A stretch of DNA of 64,000 nucleotides from Membranipora membranacea. Its lineage: Eukaryota; Bryozoa; Gymnolaemata; Cheilostomatida; Membraniporidae. The DNA lies in contig OU612066.1 of NCBI GenBank assembly GCA_914767715.1, positions 35,562,283-35,626,282 of the forward strand. The letters run 5' to 3'. Position 1 is the stretch's first letter; every line of letters starts with the position of its first letter. This document shows, in pieces, positions 10,926 to 24,060 of the stretch. The notes under the pieces are model-generated. The model did no database searches, was not told the origin of the DNA, and worked only from the letters and a program-made list of their open reading frames with translations. Made by a program: the position numbers and the translations under genes.

Positions 10926-13900
10926 ATGTCAGTGAAAGGTGAAGCAAAGTCAGCCACAGCAAAAACAGAAGTATCAACATCAGGCAGAACAGCTCCAAAC
11001 TCAGCACAGGTATGACAGATATAGTCAGAATGATTCAGCCGCATTGTAAACCTAATAATCAATCTAATGTAAGTAGACATACCCATTTGGTAAGCACCAT
11101 ACTACTGGGTGGAGATAAGAAGTACTATTGTATTATTGTTGTTGTGCTGAAAGTGGCTGTTTAGTGCCCTTTGCCTTTGTCCATAAACAGTTCTTGCAAT
11201 TGCTATGATGGCATTGTACTAGAAGTAGATGGCCATCGACATACGCTCGACATACGCTCGACATATCATCACGCATAGATTATAACAGACCAGTATCGAA
11301 CCTGCTTTCTGCCTAGAAGCTTACAGGACCTTGGGGTCTACCTTAAACTAGAACTAAAACTTGTTGGACCAGTTTTACCACCAGGGCCGGAGACATACGG
11401 CATCTTTGACTTATTTACCTTTTGTACTGGTTTAGGAGTGATTTACAATGAATGGCCTTGTAGCTAGTTATGGTCACTCATTCTGTAAACTCACACTCAG
11501 CATTTTTAGCACGAACAGTAGAATACTGCAGTTCAAGATACCAGACTATTAATTCTAGTCTAATCTTGCTTTTCCCGTTATTTATCCAAATTTCAACCCA
11601 CTCTCACCTTCCCACAAATTATACGTGATTATATAGTTGTGCGCATTCTCAAGGATAATAATAAATAATTATTTCATAATTTCTCCTCGATTATATAATT
11701 TTCAGCTTGCAAGAGAGGATCAACTCAAGCGTGCGGTCATTGATGGCTGGAAACATGACCCAGTAACTCCAGTATGGAGTAAAAAACCATTGGTGATTAA
11801 GCTCAAGGTGTCCTGCTAATCGAATTCATTTTCACACCCTAGATTATAACTCATGCCTTTTCTATCGCTATATGTACCTGTCTGCATCAAAGAGTTGCCT
11901 TTCCTTTACCTTGTCCTAGACTAAGAGCAAGGAGCCTTTTACTCCTTGCTAAGAGCCTTCAAGTCAATTTTAACACGTTTGTCGCTAACTATCGTACCGT
12001 CTCTCATCTATTTCACAAGCTCACTTCTATTAGCTATCCTAACAATTTGCTTGAAATTGAACACTATGTAGGTCTCTCTAAAAGCAAGCCTTTCTCACTA
12101 CATACCGTTATAAGACTGCAATAAAAGATATAGCTCATTGTATATCAAATTTTTATTCTTCAAAATGGAATGAGGTTTTTGACATCATAATCTGAGCTCT
12201 TTTTTGCCTGTACGCTGACTCACAATCGCTGCACATTCCACAGAACAATCCGCTGCCAAATCTAGATATAGTTAACTTTATATTCACACATAATAATGAT
12301 CCTATCCTTGTAGAAGCCGCACCTTCTGCCGATTCTTCTGTTAAATGCCAGACACCTAATTTATACTTGAATTCCATAAAGCTTTACTCAGTTTTTTATC
12401 TATTTAATTGTAATTTCTAGCACGATGTTGAGAGGGATCCGTTTGGATGTACGTGTGGTCCGTGCAAGAGGTTCTGGAAAGACAACTTCACAAACATATC
12501 AATACTAAAAGAACCAGTGCTGAAACGAGCTCAGAAAACATCGACAATGTTCAGACCTGAACAGAAGGACTGGAGAATAAGGGTGGGAGATAGAGTCACG
12601 GTCAACGGCGAACATCAAGGTATTTAATCAATCTTTGTGATGCACGTATCTCAATCATTGTAAAGTGTGTGACGATTAATTTACACTCATATGACAGGAG
12701 TGTCATGGTGTGAAAATCACCCAATGAACAAACAATTAACAAATTTAGTGCGGTTTCTTCTTTTTATTAGCAACTATATCATTCGTTATCGAAATGTTGT
12801 CTGTACTACACCAAAAAAAGGATTTAAAAAAAAAGAAAATGAGATCAACTATAGAAAATACTTGTGTACTACATTTTTGAATTATCATGATGGAAAATAC
12901 TAAATGATTCTCTCTCTCAACTTTGAGTCTGGAAGAGAATCATCCGCTTACATCGTATTTGAAATCTGACTCATGATAGAATACTGGATGATTACAGGTG
13001 TTGTGAAATTTGTTGGGCTACTGGATGAGAATGTAATCGCTCCATCCGTACATGTCGGTGTTCATCTAGATGAGAATGGTGAGTTCGAACATATTAATCG
13101 TCCTTTTTATGGAGTGCTTATTTTAATGTATACTTTGTCACACCTTAGCTTGTGGATTAATTTAGAGAAGATGGATATGAACTAGCAAAATGATTGTTAA
13201 AGACATGATAGAGAAAACGTCATCAACAATTTATATTTCCATCACACAAAATTTCAGCAGAAACTTTAAAATTTAGAGGAAGCTACTACACATGTATAAT
13301 AATCGCCGTCATTATTTCTAGTCGGTTCCACACACAATGGAATGATGAATGGTAATAGATACTTTCACTGTCCGCGAGGTCACGGTGCTCTGGTACCGTA
13401 TACAGATGTGAGGAGAATAGAACCGCCGGAGGAGAGACCAGCTGTCAGCGGTAACTTCATGTTTGACAGCTACCAGGAAGTCATAAAAACAAGAGCACTC
13501 AGGCGCCAGAAAATGGAGTGAGTAAAACATCAGTATATAGCGCTGTCAGGTGATTCCAGATGAGTCCAGGAAATGAAATTAGTAATTTTTGCCAGGTCAG
13601 GATCTCTTTGATAATGAAATGCAACTACGGGCAACCCGAGCAGACGTACAGACAGACACACAACCCGAGCAGACTTACAGACAGACACACAACCCGAGCA
13701 GACTTACAGACAGACACACAACCCGAGCAGACTTACAGGCAGACACACAGCCCGAGCAGACAAACAGGCAGACACACAACCCGAGCAGACTTACAGACAG
13801 ACACACAACCGGAGCAGACTTACAGACAGACACACAACCGGAGCAGACTTACAGGCACACACACAACCCGAGCAGACTAACAGGCAGACACACAACCCGA

Positions 13901-16900
13901 ACAGACTTACAGACAGACACACAACCGGAGCAGACTTACAGACAGACACACAATCCGAGCAGACTTACAGGCAGACACACAACCTGAGCAGACTTACAGG
14001 CAGACACACAACCCGAACAGACTTACAGACCGACACACAACCGGAGCAGACTTACTGACAGACACACAACCGGAGCAGACTTACAGGCAGACACACGACC
14101 CGAGCAGACTAACAGACAGACACACAACCGGAGCAGACTTACAGGCAGACACACAACCCGAACAGACTTACAGAGAGACACACAACCTGAGCAGACTTAC
14201 AGGCAGACACACAACCCGAACAGACTTACCCGAGCAGACTTACAGGCAGACACACAACCTGAGCAGACTTACAGACAGACACACAACCCTAGCGGACTTA
14301 CAGACAGACACACAACCCGAGCAGACTTACAGACAGACACACAACCCTAGCAGACTTACAGACAGACACACAACCGGAGCAGACTCACAGACAGACACAC
14401 AACCCGAGCAGACTTACATACAGACACACAACCCGAGCAGACTTACATACAGACACACAACCCGAGCAGACTTATAGCACTCTATCTATGAAAGGTTTTG
14501 AGAAGGAGAATATGATAGTCTGGCTGTTGACAACAACATTACCATGGATGTAAATAACGTTGTTATACTCAACAGTGCTCAATTGATGAATGTTTTATAT
14601 GGAATTGGCTTTTCCTGTGTCTACATAGATAACTTCCAACACCTTGCAGAAATAATTTTTGAAGTTGATGTTTGCGTATGTTGTGTTGAATAGGATGAGA
14701 GAGGAGCGGTTGTGCACTGGAAAGGGCTGGTCATTCACAGGCTATGAATCCCAGAATTTAACATTACTGCTTGTTCTTTTCACTTCATCCAATTCTTATT
14801 CATCAAATCAAATTATGAGAAAGACAGGTGTCAGATGGCCGTTTTTCTTGTATTTTCAGAGCAGACTATCAAGATCAGGCTGCACCAGTCAGAGCACCTG
14901 TCAGAATAAGGACATCATATACAGTATATGACGAGAATGACATCGCTTACAAGGTACTTATAATAATCAGAGAGACACTACTGTACATGAGATGAGTATG
15001 AAGCACACATCATTTTTCTGCCTTCTTTGAATTTTGAGCTTTGCCTGCCAGTATGATAAGATTATTCCCTGATCATTTGATCTGGATGCAGAATACTTGA
15101 ATCTATGTTTTAGCAAGTGTGTATTTTGATGTTACTCTAGCGTTCAGTTTGTAAGTATTTCAATCACACAGCAGCAACATGTAATCTGACTGCTCCTCAC
15201 TCATTATATACTTGATCGGTGGTGGAAATTAGATTTGGTTTGAATTTTCGATCTCTAAATAACTATTTCTCATTTCCATAGCATTATTCATCATAACATG
15301 ATATCACCATACTTCGTTTAGGATTTGATTAAAAAGCAGCTGCAGCAACAAGCACTAGAGGTAACTGGTCTTTTTGATTTTATTCCCGATCCATTTCTAT
15401 TCCCCGTTTTCTTCCCCATTATTAGACGATAGCTTATTTTTCTTCAATATTGTACTGCGTCTTTGAGATAGGATTATTAATCGACAGAACAGACAATCCA
15501 GGGGATAAGTGCAGCATATTTGATTCAGTGATACAGTTTCCCTACCTTTGGTAACAATCAAACTAATATTCGAGCTTCTAAAATATCTATCATTATTTTT
15601 CCTGCAGTGACTTTCTCTCTGGCTATTATATGTTATGTTCTCCATATGTACCCAAAATCACACACTGCTTGTAATTCAACCTTCATACTAAACAACCCAA
15701 TCTAAGATCCCCAAACCTATTGACCCTCCCTAGATCAAGTTGGATCCAGTTTGCCTGCATTCCAGTTGCTCCCCTCGATCGATAAGCTGCGGCATATCTG
15801 TAGAAGGGGAGCAACTCCGAATGCAGGCAAACTAGAGCAAACACGGTCTAGACTCTAGACCTTCCCCATTGGTCAGTAACATGTCGTGAACTTTGTGATG
15901 GTTTGGGTTGAGCGCCAGTAGGCTGTACCCCTGGCTGTGACAAATGAGGTTGACCTCAGCACTCCTACCACTCATAGTCATAATACATTGTGAGTTGTCT
16001 CTTGAACAGATGCAATTTGTAATCTGGACCTAAATTGTGAGAGCTCGAATTAGAAATATGAATTGAAGTAGACGACTTATGCGTAGTGATGTTAGGGACT
16101 ATGATTACTTTTTTTGTGAAACATTTCAAGGACTCACAGAGAGAAGGAGGAACCCAGGTCTATCATTACGCTAACAGCACAGTCAAAGTCAGGACAGGAG
16201 GACCCCCTAAACCAAAAGCAGATCCACAGGCTAGAAGATTTGCCAAATGGAAAGAAGAATTTGGAGGCGGAGACAGGGGCGACAAATTAGTAAAAACACT
16301 CAGAAAACTACATGAAGGTAAAACTTAGTTAATACTTTTGATAATATAGTTTAAAAAAACAAGAATTAACTTGAGGTGATGTTTTAAAAAAAACCGAAAC
16401 ATTGATCACTGGTTATCGGGATGATCAAGTGTCAGCTGTATGATCCATATGACACGTAAACACAGTATATTATATAATATATTGTATTGCATATAATGCT
16501 TGTGCATGGACAATGAATTTAATAAACAAGCTTTTAATACTCAACAATCTATATCTGTATTGGTATCGGTATTGCAGTATGAAATTAATTCCATTCAATA
16601 TGACGTCTTTTTCACAGTATACAATTATTTATAATTATATACAATCCAAATTGAACCATCTTGATTTGGGAGTTTCCCTCCCCCTTCAATAGTTTGATCT
16701 TTGTCAAGGTTTTGTACAAATTGTAGAGCACTCCAATTACAGCCTCCTTGCTATTTCTAATAGGTGCATGTAAACACAATACCTGACCGATTAGGGATGA
16801 AATTACCATATATTGTAGTCATGCAGCCGAATAGAATTTCTTGGCTTTGTTACTCTATATTGCTCGGATGATTCATAATATTTATTGTTTACTACAGCCC

Positions 16901-17073
16901 TAAATAAAGGTAAGGAGCTGGATCAGGAGGGAGAAGATCTGGATTATGATGAGGAGTTTGAAGAAGAAGAGGAAGAAAGACCAGGAACTGTACTGAGCAG
17001 TAGTAAACCACCGACACGGGGCAGTGATAGACCAACCCGATCATCTAGGCAGGCTAGCCCTATGAAATCTTAG
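10926..17073 (+). CDS. CAP-Gly domain protein (9 exons, 382 aa)
   Basis: Exons: 10926-11009, 11706-11807, 12421-12619, 12998-13078, 13322-13517, 14860-14953, 15322-15360, 16140-16317, 16898-17073; phases close to a 382-residue frame. The CAP-Gly module spans about residues 117-190: VGDRV, GVVKFVGLLD, VGVHLDE, then NRYFHCPRGHGALV and VRRI. CAP-Gly domains bind C-terminal EEY/F motifs of tubulin or EB proteins. The usual GKNDG loop is here GSTHNG, so classical binding may be altered. Upstream is a short cysteine motif (CTCGPC, about residues 71-76). Downstream are a coiled-coil-like segment (KKQLQQQALE), a basic stretch and an acidic tail (EEFEEEEEE) followed by a Ser/Arg-rich end. There is no signal peptide, so it is cytoplasmic and probably microtubule- or axoneme-associated (inference). 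The start ATG is the first in frame and has no upstream exon evidence. The exon 8 acceptor is placed at CACAG/AGAGAAG; nine bases more are possible. Confidence 0.78.
13630..14475 (+). repeat. 29-bp minisatellite, about 29 units
   Basis: The unit reads CAGACAGACACACAACCC followed by GAGCAGACTTA. Starts of AACCCGAG recur every 29 bases (13633, 13662, 13691 and on). Variants include CCGGAG, CCTGAG, ACAGGCAGA and one truncated unit near 14229. It lies in the intron between exons 5 and 6 of the CAP-Gly gene. Because 29 is not a multiple of 3, long open frames appear in several phases; they are repeat artefacts. Confidence 0.95.
15735..15842. repeat. Short foldback element, TGCCTGCATTC family (copy 1)
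   Basis: The arms TTGCCTGCATTC and GAATGCAGGCAA enclose an imperfect hairpin of about 80 bp, with GTTGCTCCCC / GGGGAGCAAC pairing inside. The same family occurs near 23943, 27216, 36107 and 37573. This copy is in intron 7 of the CAP-Gly gene. Confidence 0.75.
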
Positions 17074-17422
17074 GCTGACAGACTGAGAACATAACCGAGG
17101 GGTACCATCAGCAATGTCACACCAAAGAGCGCCAAAATAGAGATGTAGATTAAGTCCCTAGTCAGACTCAGCAGTTAATATGCCTCTATGCAACGTAATT
17201 ATAGAAGCTGCTCTAATGATAGACTATGAACTGTTTAGTTTAAAAAAAATGATGGTCAAAGATCTGAATTATATTTGATGATTTTGATTTGTGATGTAGT
17301 TGAATATTTTTCATTGCAGTCTTAGTTATAAACAACAATCTTCTTGACATCCATCACTTATACATAGTGTTAATTGGTGTTATCTGAGCAACTTAGGGCT
17401 CAAGAATACTTTGGCAATTGTA

Positions 17423-17428
17423 AATAAA
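17423..17428 (+). terminator. Candidate polyadenylation signal of the CAP-Gly gene
   Basis: AATAAA occurs about 350 bases after the stop at 17073. Nothing else coding is seen between 17073 and 18170. Confidence 0.35.
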
Positions 17429-18171
17429 TACACAAACTCTAGATTAGCCTTGGCTCAAAAGCTACGTCACTGATTGCCATGACTGAGGTATAATGTTAAA
17501 TAGCCTTAGTTGAATGATCGAACACACATTCAGGGTGAATCTGCCAGCACTATTCTTGCCAAAGTGCATTGACAACCTTCAACTGGTATGATAATTAAAC
17601 AAACATGGAAATATGCAAACTAAGTTTTAACGCAAGCAGTTATTATTTTTGGCAAAGCAGGAAGCAGAATAGATTAGCAAACAAAGCATAATTCCGTCAT
17701 CAGATTGAGCCAATCCTCACTGTGCCTGTGAGCAATACTGGTACCCACCGCATTGTGTGTGTTAATATTAGGCTTCGGCGTGTATGCAAGAAAGTCCAAG
17801 GTTAGTCTGTCTGTCTATATGAAAATTGATGGCACTGTCATACAGGTAATGTTGAGTTGTTGCGATTCATAGATCTATTAAATTAGGAGGCCTTCCACTG
17901 GTGTGTAAATTGACCATGATATAATCTTCATAGCTAGAATAAGTTTGTTCTCTCTTTGGTGATGGAGATGCTGTGCATCAAGGCCCCTACAGAGGGAGCA
18001 AACTTGTTCTACGCTACAGCTCTATAGAACAGAAGTAGGGTGTAGAGTAACAACATTTAAAATGTGTTGCATCTAGATGTGGCTGTTTTTATATGGTTGT
18101 ATGACTGATTTTGTTGGCCATTTTAATCTCCAACGAAGAAAAGTTTAAGTTTTTCCCTTTGTTTTTCAGCA

Positions 18172-21100
18172 ATGGATCAGGTTCAAATGAAGGCTTTCCA
18201 AAGGGATTACCATGTACTTGGGAAATATCACTTGTCATCGCAAGTTCCACATTTGGCAAGATTGGCTGGCAAATATGCTCAGAGCTTCAACAAAACTAGG
18301 AACTGGACAGACTGCCTCAAGGTAAAATGTGACAAAAAGAAGTTTTGCAGTTAGTTTATTAGTCAGGTTAGCAAGGCCCATTTTTGGCGTGTTTTGGCTC
18401 ATTGAAGGTAACCTTGTGTCCAATACGTCATTGCGAAGCTGAAAATCTGTTGATTCAGGATCTGCAGACGCACTTCTGTTAACTTGGTAAAATTCCCAGC
18501 AATCAGGGGAGACAATCAAGAAAAGGCAAAAATCGGATTTTTATTACCTCTTTATATTGCCATTTCTTGGTAACCCATCCTTATTACTAATCCTAATAAT
18601 CTTATTGAAATGAAGGCAAAAAAAGCTTTAGTTAAAATATCTTATATAACAAAGAAAAGTCTCTTTGTTGTTCTGCCCTTATTTGGGCGGTATCGGTCAA
18701 TTATTGCTTTACAAGAGAATGTTCTGTTGTAATTGGTTGTAATGCGTGACTGTAGTGTAGTGGATGGCCATTGTCACGTGATATTTTGAAGAATTGTGGT
18801 CAATGCAGTTAGAATGCAGGAAGTACATTCAATGCCATTTATTTATGGTTGTCTTCAAACTCCTATTTACGACACGAATGCTTTAGAAAATATTAAAGTA
18901 CTATTTATACAAAACCCAAAAGCAATGGACATGGCTGGAAAAGGCGGAACAAGGCGGGGTGTTACATTTATTAACCATTGGTTTTACTCGTCACTAGCAA
19001 ATGACTGCATGAATGCATGATTAACCTCCATGCACCTCTTTCTATAGAGGACCCAAGCGGAGAAAGGCCTACTCTAAAGATAGGCTCAAATTTTGCGCTC
19101 AGACAACTGTCTATTTTAAGGAAAGATGACACATGCATGAATTCTCAGTGAACACAAGTAGATGGAATACTTATAATACTTACAATTCTAATTCAAATTG
19201 TAGTCTCACGCCCTGTATAACTCATGTGGAGTGCGGCGACCTGATCAAGCTGAATGGACAGAGCGGACTTACGAAATACAAAAAATGTTCCAAGGGAACT
19301 GTACCAAGATCACCTATGAAGAGCACAAAGCTCTACTAGAGACATTGAGAGTCGAGTTAACTGGTATTCGCAATGAGATTAAAACCAAGATGGAGGCCAA
19401 TTGTCAGATGGCACATCAATTTCCGACAGAGTGTGGGGATGTCGCTGATAGCTTGACCAGAGACTTTACAGAGACAGTGATGTCTGTCTCTCAAGATTGC
19501 ACCGAGAAAATGATGAAGTTTGCAGGCAAAATAATGACCCACTCAGTAGAATCTATGAGTGAAGAGCCACCTTATCCCTTTGCTGTTGTCGCTATAGGTT
19601 CAATGGCCAGAGGGGAAGCCACCCCCTACTCTGATATGGAGTATATGTTCCTTATCGAGAAAAGGAATTCATTGACAATTTCATGCTTCAAGAGACTGGC
19701 ACTAGCAAGCTATTTTCTGATCGGGAACTTGAGGGAGACAAAACTGTCTTACATGGACATAAAAGAGCTACATGGATGGTTTGATGATTGTGCAAAGAAT
19801 GGATTCAAAATTGATGGCTTGTCGCCTGGTGCAGGTAACATCCCCACTGGACGAGGAACAACAGACACAGAAAACAAGTTTATCTTGACACCAGAAGAGC
19901 TTCTATCTCAATACAATGATGTATTTCAGAACCCTAATCCAGAAGAATCTAAGCGAGGAGACCTTACGGCCATGTTGGCATATATGAAGTCAATATACAC
20001 ATGTGGTGAGGGAGCTGAGACCCTACTCTCAGAGTTCAGAGCAGGTGTGATGCGTTTAAACCAGTCAGAAGAGCGCGGAATGGCAAATTCGGACATGCTG
20101 TTGAGTGATATAAAGAAGTTCAACTTTAAGCCAGACTCAAATATTAGTACAAAAGGCATGACGGTAAATGTGAAAAAGCAAATATTCCGGTTCCCCTCGA
20201 TACTAACTCTAGATTTAGCCATATTGCATGGGACCAATGAGAGCTCAGCTTGGGAGACACTGTCTGCTCTTGCGGAAAGAGAGATCATCAGTTATAACAT
20301 GGGCGCAAAGCTAAAGTTTATATTGTCGTGTGCCTGCTTCATCAGGCTCTCCGCATATCTGCATCATGACTCACATGATGATCGTATGTCTGTAGCTTTT
20401 GAAGATACCTCAAGCCAGAGCATTATCCATCAGAGTTTGTCCAATTTAACCAAAGATACACCCCAAATGCAACAGAGATGGTTTGTCCCTTTTGGGTTGT
20501 TTTTCAACATGTGCCATACAATGATTCCCCTAAAAGATCAGATGAAAATTTCTACAATTTCAGATGTCCTTCAAAGTATGACAACTCTTCCTCTTACCTG
20601 GGCGGAAGAATTGAAGGTCTTTCTTTACTGCGACAGAGTTCAAGACTCCATGAACATTCTCATTCAGAAATTTGATCACAGGATTGTTCAAGATGCGACC
20701 GAATGCATCAGAATCTTGGATGGTAACAGGGAACAGATGTCCGATGTGGCTCAAGTTCTTCGGAGATCCTCACACTTTTATTCTGCAGCACAGGTATACA
20801 GACTGCTTTGTAAAACTGAGCCCTTCTCTGCAGATGAAGTAGTACAATTTTCGCGTATCCATTTGGAGTTAAAAGAACATGAAGCGGGTCTACAGCTGCT
20901 CAAGCCCATACAGGAGAAAACTGCAGATGTGTATAATTCTCTCGGACGTATTCTTAGAGTCAAAGGGAGCCTGGACGAAGCGGAGCACTGTTTCCTTCTT
21001 TCATTGGATATGTACTACAAAGAAGCATCTCGGGATCAACTGTATGACTATTATGGTGAGCCAATCAAAATAGAGGATGCACAACAAGAGTGTGACCTCA

Positions 21101-21750
21101 TCTCAATGACTCCAACAGAACGTCTGGAGAATATATCACACGCAAATGCAGGTGTTGTGCGATTACTGACAGCACTAGGCAACAACTACAGAAGCAAAGG
21201 TATGGTCTCTGAGAGTATCAGTCACAGCCTTAAAGCCTTGAACCTCGCACAAAAGTTTTATGGTGAAGGGGCGGTAAGTCATGATGTGATGGCAATATGC
21301 AACGCACTAAATCTAATCTACAATCAGAATGGACAGTATGATAAAGGCCTAGAGTACAGTCTGCTAGCCCTGCGTATGACCAGACAGATGTATGGAGAAG
21401 TTCACAATCAGACATCAGTAGCATTGAATAACAGTGGCTGGTCCTTAATGAATGCCAAACACTTTCCCAAGGCCTATATTTACATAAAGCAGGCAATTAG
21501 TATCCTCAAGTTACTGAAGCAATTAACTAGTGTCCCAGTAGCTCACTGCCTGGACAGCCTTGGTGAATACTATCACAAGACAGGACAATTTGCTAAGTCA
21601 CAGCAAAGTTATCGGGATGCAAAGGCGATATTTGAAAAGCACAATATTCGCAGAAAATTTGAGATCGATGTAATACTATCACAGCTCAATGGAGCACAGG
21701 AGCATGCCCTACAGGCACCTATGAAATGCTGCTACCCGAATGTATCATAA
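18172..21750 (+). CDS. Nucleotidyltransferase-fold protein with C-terminal TPR repeats (2 exons, 898 aa)
   Basis: Exon 1 codes from ATG 18172 to 18321 and follows an acceptor (TTTTTCAG at 18162-18169), so a 5' untranslated exon lies upstream. Exon 2 is 19204-21750, entered at TTGTAG/TCTCACG after an in-frame stop at 19201; both junctions are phase 0. The motif GSMARGEATPYSDME near residues 182-196 has the GS...D-x-E pattern of the polymerase-beta-type nucleotidyltransferase superfamily, closest in style to GlnD/DUF294 domains. The second half is helical. TPR-like repeats lie from roughly residue 650 to 850 (for example LLTALGNNYRSKGMVSESI, VALNNSGWSLMNAKHF, HCLDSLGEYYHKTGQFAKSQ). There is no signal peptide or membrane segment. 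The substrate is unknown; the TPRs suggest partner binding. A 2.5-kb coding exon is unlike its intron-rich neighbours, which would fit an origin by retroposition or gene transfer (inference). A broken TPR locus near 33.4 kb may be a relative. Confidence 0.85.
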
Positions 21751-22865
21751 GCTCTTTATCACGGTGGGAATACGTCCGTCCTCCCCAGGAATGGTCAGAT
21801 ATAATTAATCTTATACCTTCAGTATCCTCAGTACCTATCACCATTGTAATGGTGAAGAAGTATTTTATTTTCAGACGCCATCGATGTGATTGCATCTTGT
21901 GAACATTAACGCGATTGATGGATGGATTTATTGGGCACTGACCTACAAGTACGTAGAGAGAGTAGAGAATATGACTCTGTTTCTTAGTTATTTGATGAGT
22001 TGTTACATTTCCATTATTGACCTATAAATGTTAAAATCTATTCATCATGTCACGATACAAAACTTTGTACTCCTACGGTTGCTCTATTTTTCTTTGGCAA
22101 CTCTTTATTCATCCTTTAAATCTATTTTTTGATATAAGAGGTTAGAGCATCAAAAATATTTTGCTTGAATGTTGATGCAAACTTGCTTGTAAAGCAGCTT
22201 TTCTTTTTATCACAATAACAAAGGAAATTTGTAAAAGCTGAATATTTCATCGCTGACTTGAGATGCTGTCTGGAAGTTTAGTCAGCAATCATCGGGACTC
22301 GTCATGTCAAGGCTGTACCGCATTAGATGAGATATGACTTTAAAGTCCAAAGACGGGTATAAAAGGCCTAGTCAACGTAAAGCGATCACCCAGCCATATA
22401 AAATTCAAATGGGGTTAGCAGCATTCAAATTCCTCCTGCTTTTTCGGAATTAAGAAAAGCAGTGAATTATTTTTAATGGGAATCAGAGGTGCTGATGCGG
22501 AATCGTGTGATACACATGCCCAATAAATTTTTATTCCAATAATGGCATCGGAAAGTGGTGAAAATACGACGGATGTCATACGAAATCGCCCAGTTCAGAT
22601 GATTTCAAATCATCCGCTTCAAATTATACGAGCTCTTATTGGTCAATATTGACGTTATGATTTATGGTTTTAGAGGTTGCCTAGATATCGTTGTCAAGAT
22701 TGAAATTGAACGTTGTAATTAAATTCTATAATCCCAAGTGTGATGAGCCAACACGACAATAGCTATATCATACGCTTCTATTCAACTTTATTTATGGGTG
22801 TCTGCGAATCACAATTTCTTATATAGCACATTTGACCACTTGAGAACGCAACGTGGACTGGCTGT

Positions 22866-22899
22866 TAGAGGCGGAGACCCAGGCCATTCTCCGCCTCTA
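22866..22899. repeat. Short perfect hairpin
   Basis: Arms TAGAGGCGGAGA and TCTCCGCCTCTA (12 bp each) surround a 10-base loop. It has no run of T after it and no nearby gene end. It is probably a remnant foldback element. Confidence 0.6.
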
Positions 22900-23939
22900 A
22901 TGAGACTGATCAGCCAATGGTCTTGCCTGTCACTACACATGATTAATCCCCGTGCACCCCCTTTGCTGCACTCCACTTTAATGTGCATTGCACAATACAT
23001 TCATGGATATAAACAATTTTGTAAAAGAATACACTGCAGAAAATTGCCTTTGCAACTAAAAAATGATGGAGGGGGTAACTCAATGTTTACCTACATGTCC
23101 ACTATTTTGTTTTTTGTTTGAAAAGATATGTTGCTTCACATTTATGCAGATGAAATCAAAATAATGGCAGATAGACCTGTGATTTCAGCACTGCTAAATG
23201 TACTAAATGACATGTTGGTATATAAAAGACTTCATGACGCCTGTGACTGTTTTAATTGGGAGAGACATTGTCATAGCCAAGCCAAATAGTTGTATGATTA
23301 AAATCTGTGTGAGGCTTTAATATGGTGTGTATGGGTCTTGTTGTTTGTGAATATTTAAATTTACTCTTATTTGTATGTATCAATCCATGCCAAATGACAC
23401 CAGAAAATAATTAGCTTCTACAAAATTCCAGCCATGTCCTTTTCACTTACTCTGTTAACTGATAGGAGTCTATTGATTTTTTTCGCTGTTTGTTAGAAAT
23501 TCCAACAATATTTATACTTGCAACAATAACAAATTGCAAGCGCCTTATCTGCCAACAAATATAACACTGTTGGATTGAATTGCACCAATATCCTTACCCA
23601 ACAATCATAAGCTGTTTTGGAGTATAATGTTTCACCTTTCTTACATGTGAACTGCTTTTGAAATTGATGTCAATTTTGTTTTTATTTGGTTCCTGCATCC
23701 AGTAAAAATTGAAATACAGACATGAATTAACAACTAAAAATTTAGTGCAGCGGTATGGTCGTATAGTCAGAGACTAGTATGGCAACCATCCGATTAATCT
23801 ACTTTGGTACTACTGCCCGCCCGAGCACCCAGGCAGGCCAGACACTCTGTCTTTGGTACGTAAGACCCCTACAGATCAGACGCCAACCCTCCCAGAAGAC
23901 AAGGCGACCTGTCGCCTCCTCACTGGAACTAGTTTGATC

Positions 23940-24060
23940 TGATTGCCTGCATTCCTGTTGCGCCCTTCCACTGGTCACGGCGCAGGCGCAGGCCTTTGCC
24001 TGCGGCATGACCATTGGATTGGGAGAGACTCGAAATTGGGACTAAACTTAGTCTACCTCC
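23940..24060. repeat. Short foldback element, TGCCTGCATTC family (copy 2, diverged)
   Basis: TTGCCTGCATTCCTGTTGCG followed by CCACTGGTCACG matches the family, but the right arm is degraded and carries an extra GCAGGC-rich piece. The flanking ATCTGATTG resembles the other copies. Confidence 0.5.

Noticed and set aside
13560-13987. Long open frames across the 29-bp repeats
   Set aside because: They exist because the repeat unit lacks stops in several frames. The flanking exons of the CAP-Gly gene splice over the array.
13630-14475. CRISPR-like regular array
   Set aside because: The units are contiguous with no unique spacers, and the window is eukaryotic. It is a minisatellite.
17935-18015. 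Possible foldback AAGTTTGTTCTCTCT / AGAGGGAGCAAACTT
   Set aside because: The pairing is short and imperfect and the ends match none of the families defined here.
23750-23935. GC-richer patch with TGGTCGTATAGTC as a possible SINE head
   Set aside because: No convincing B box at the right distance and no second copy in the window.
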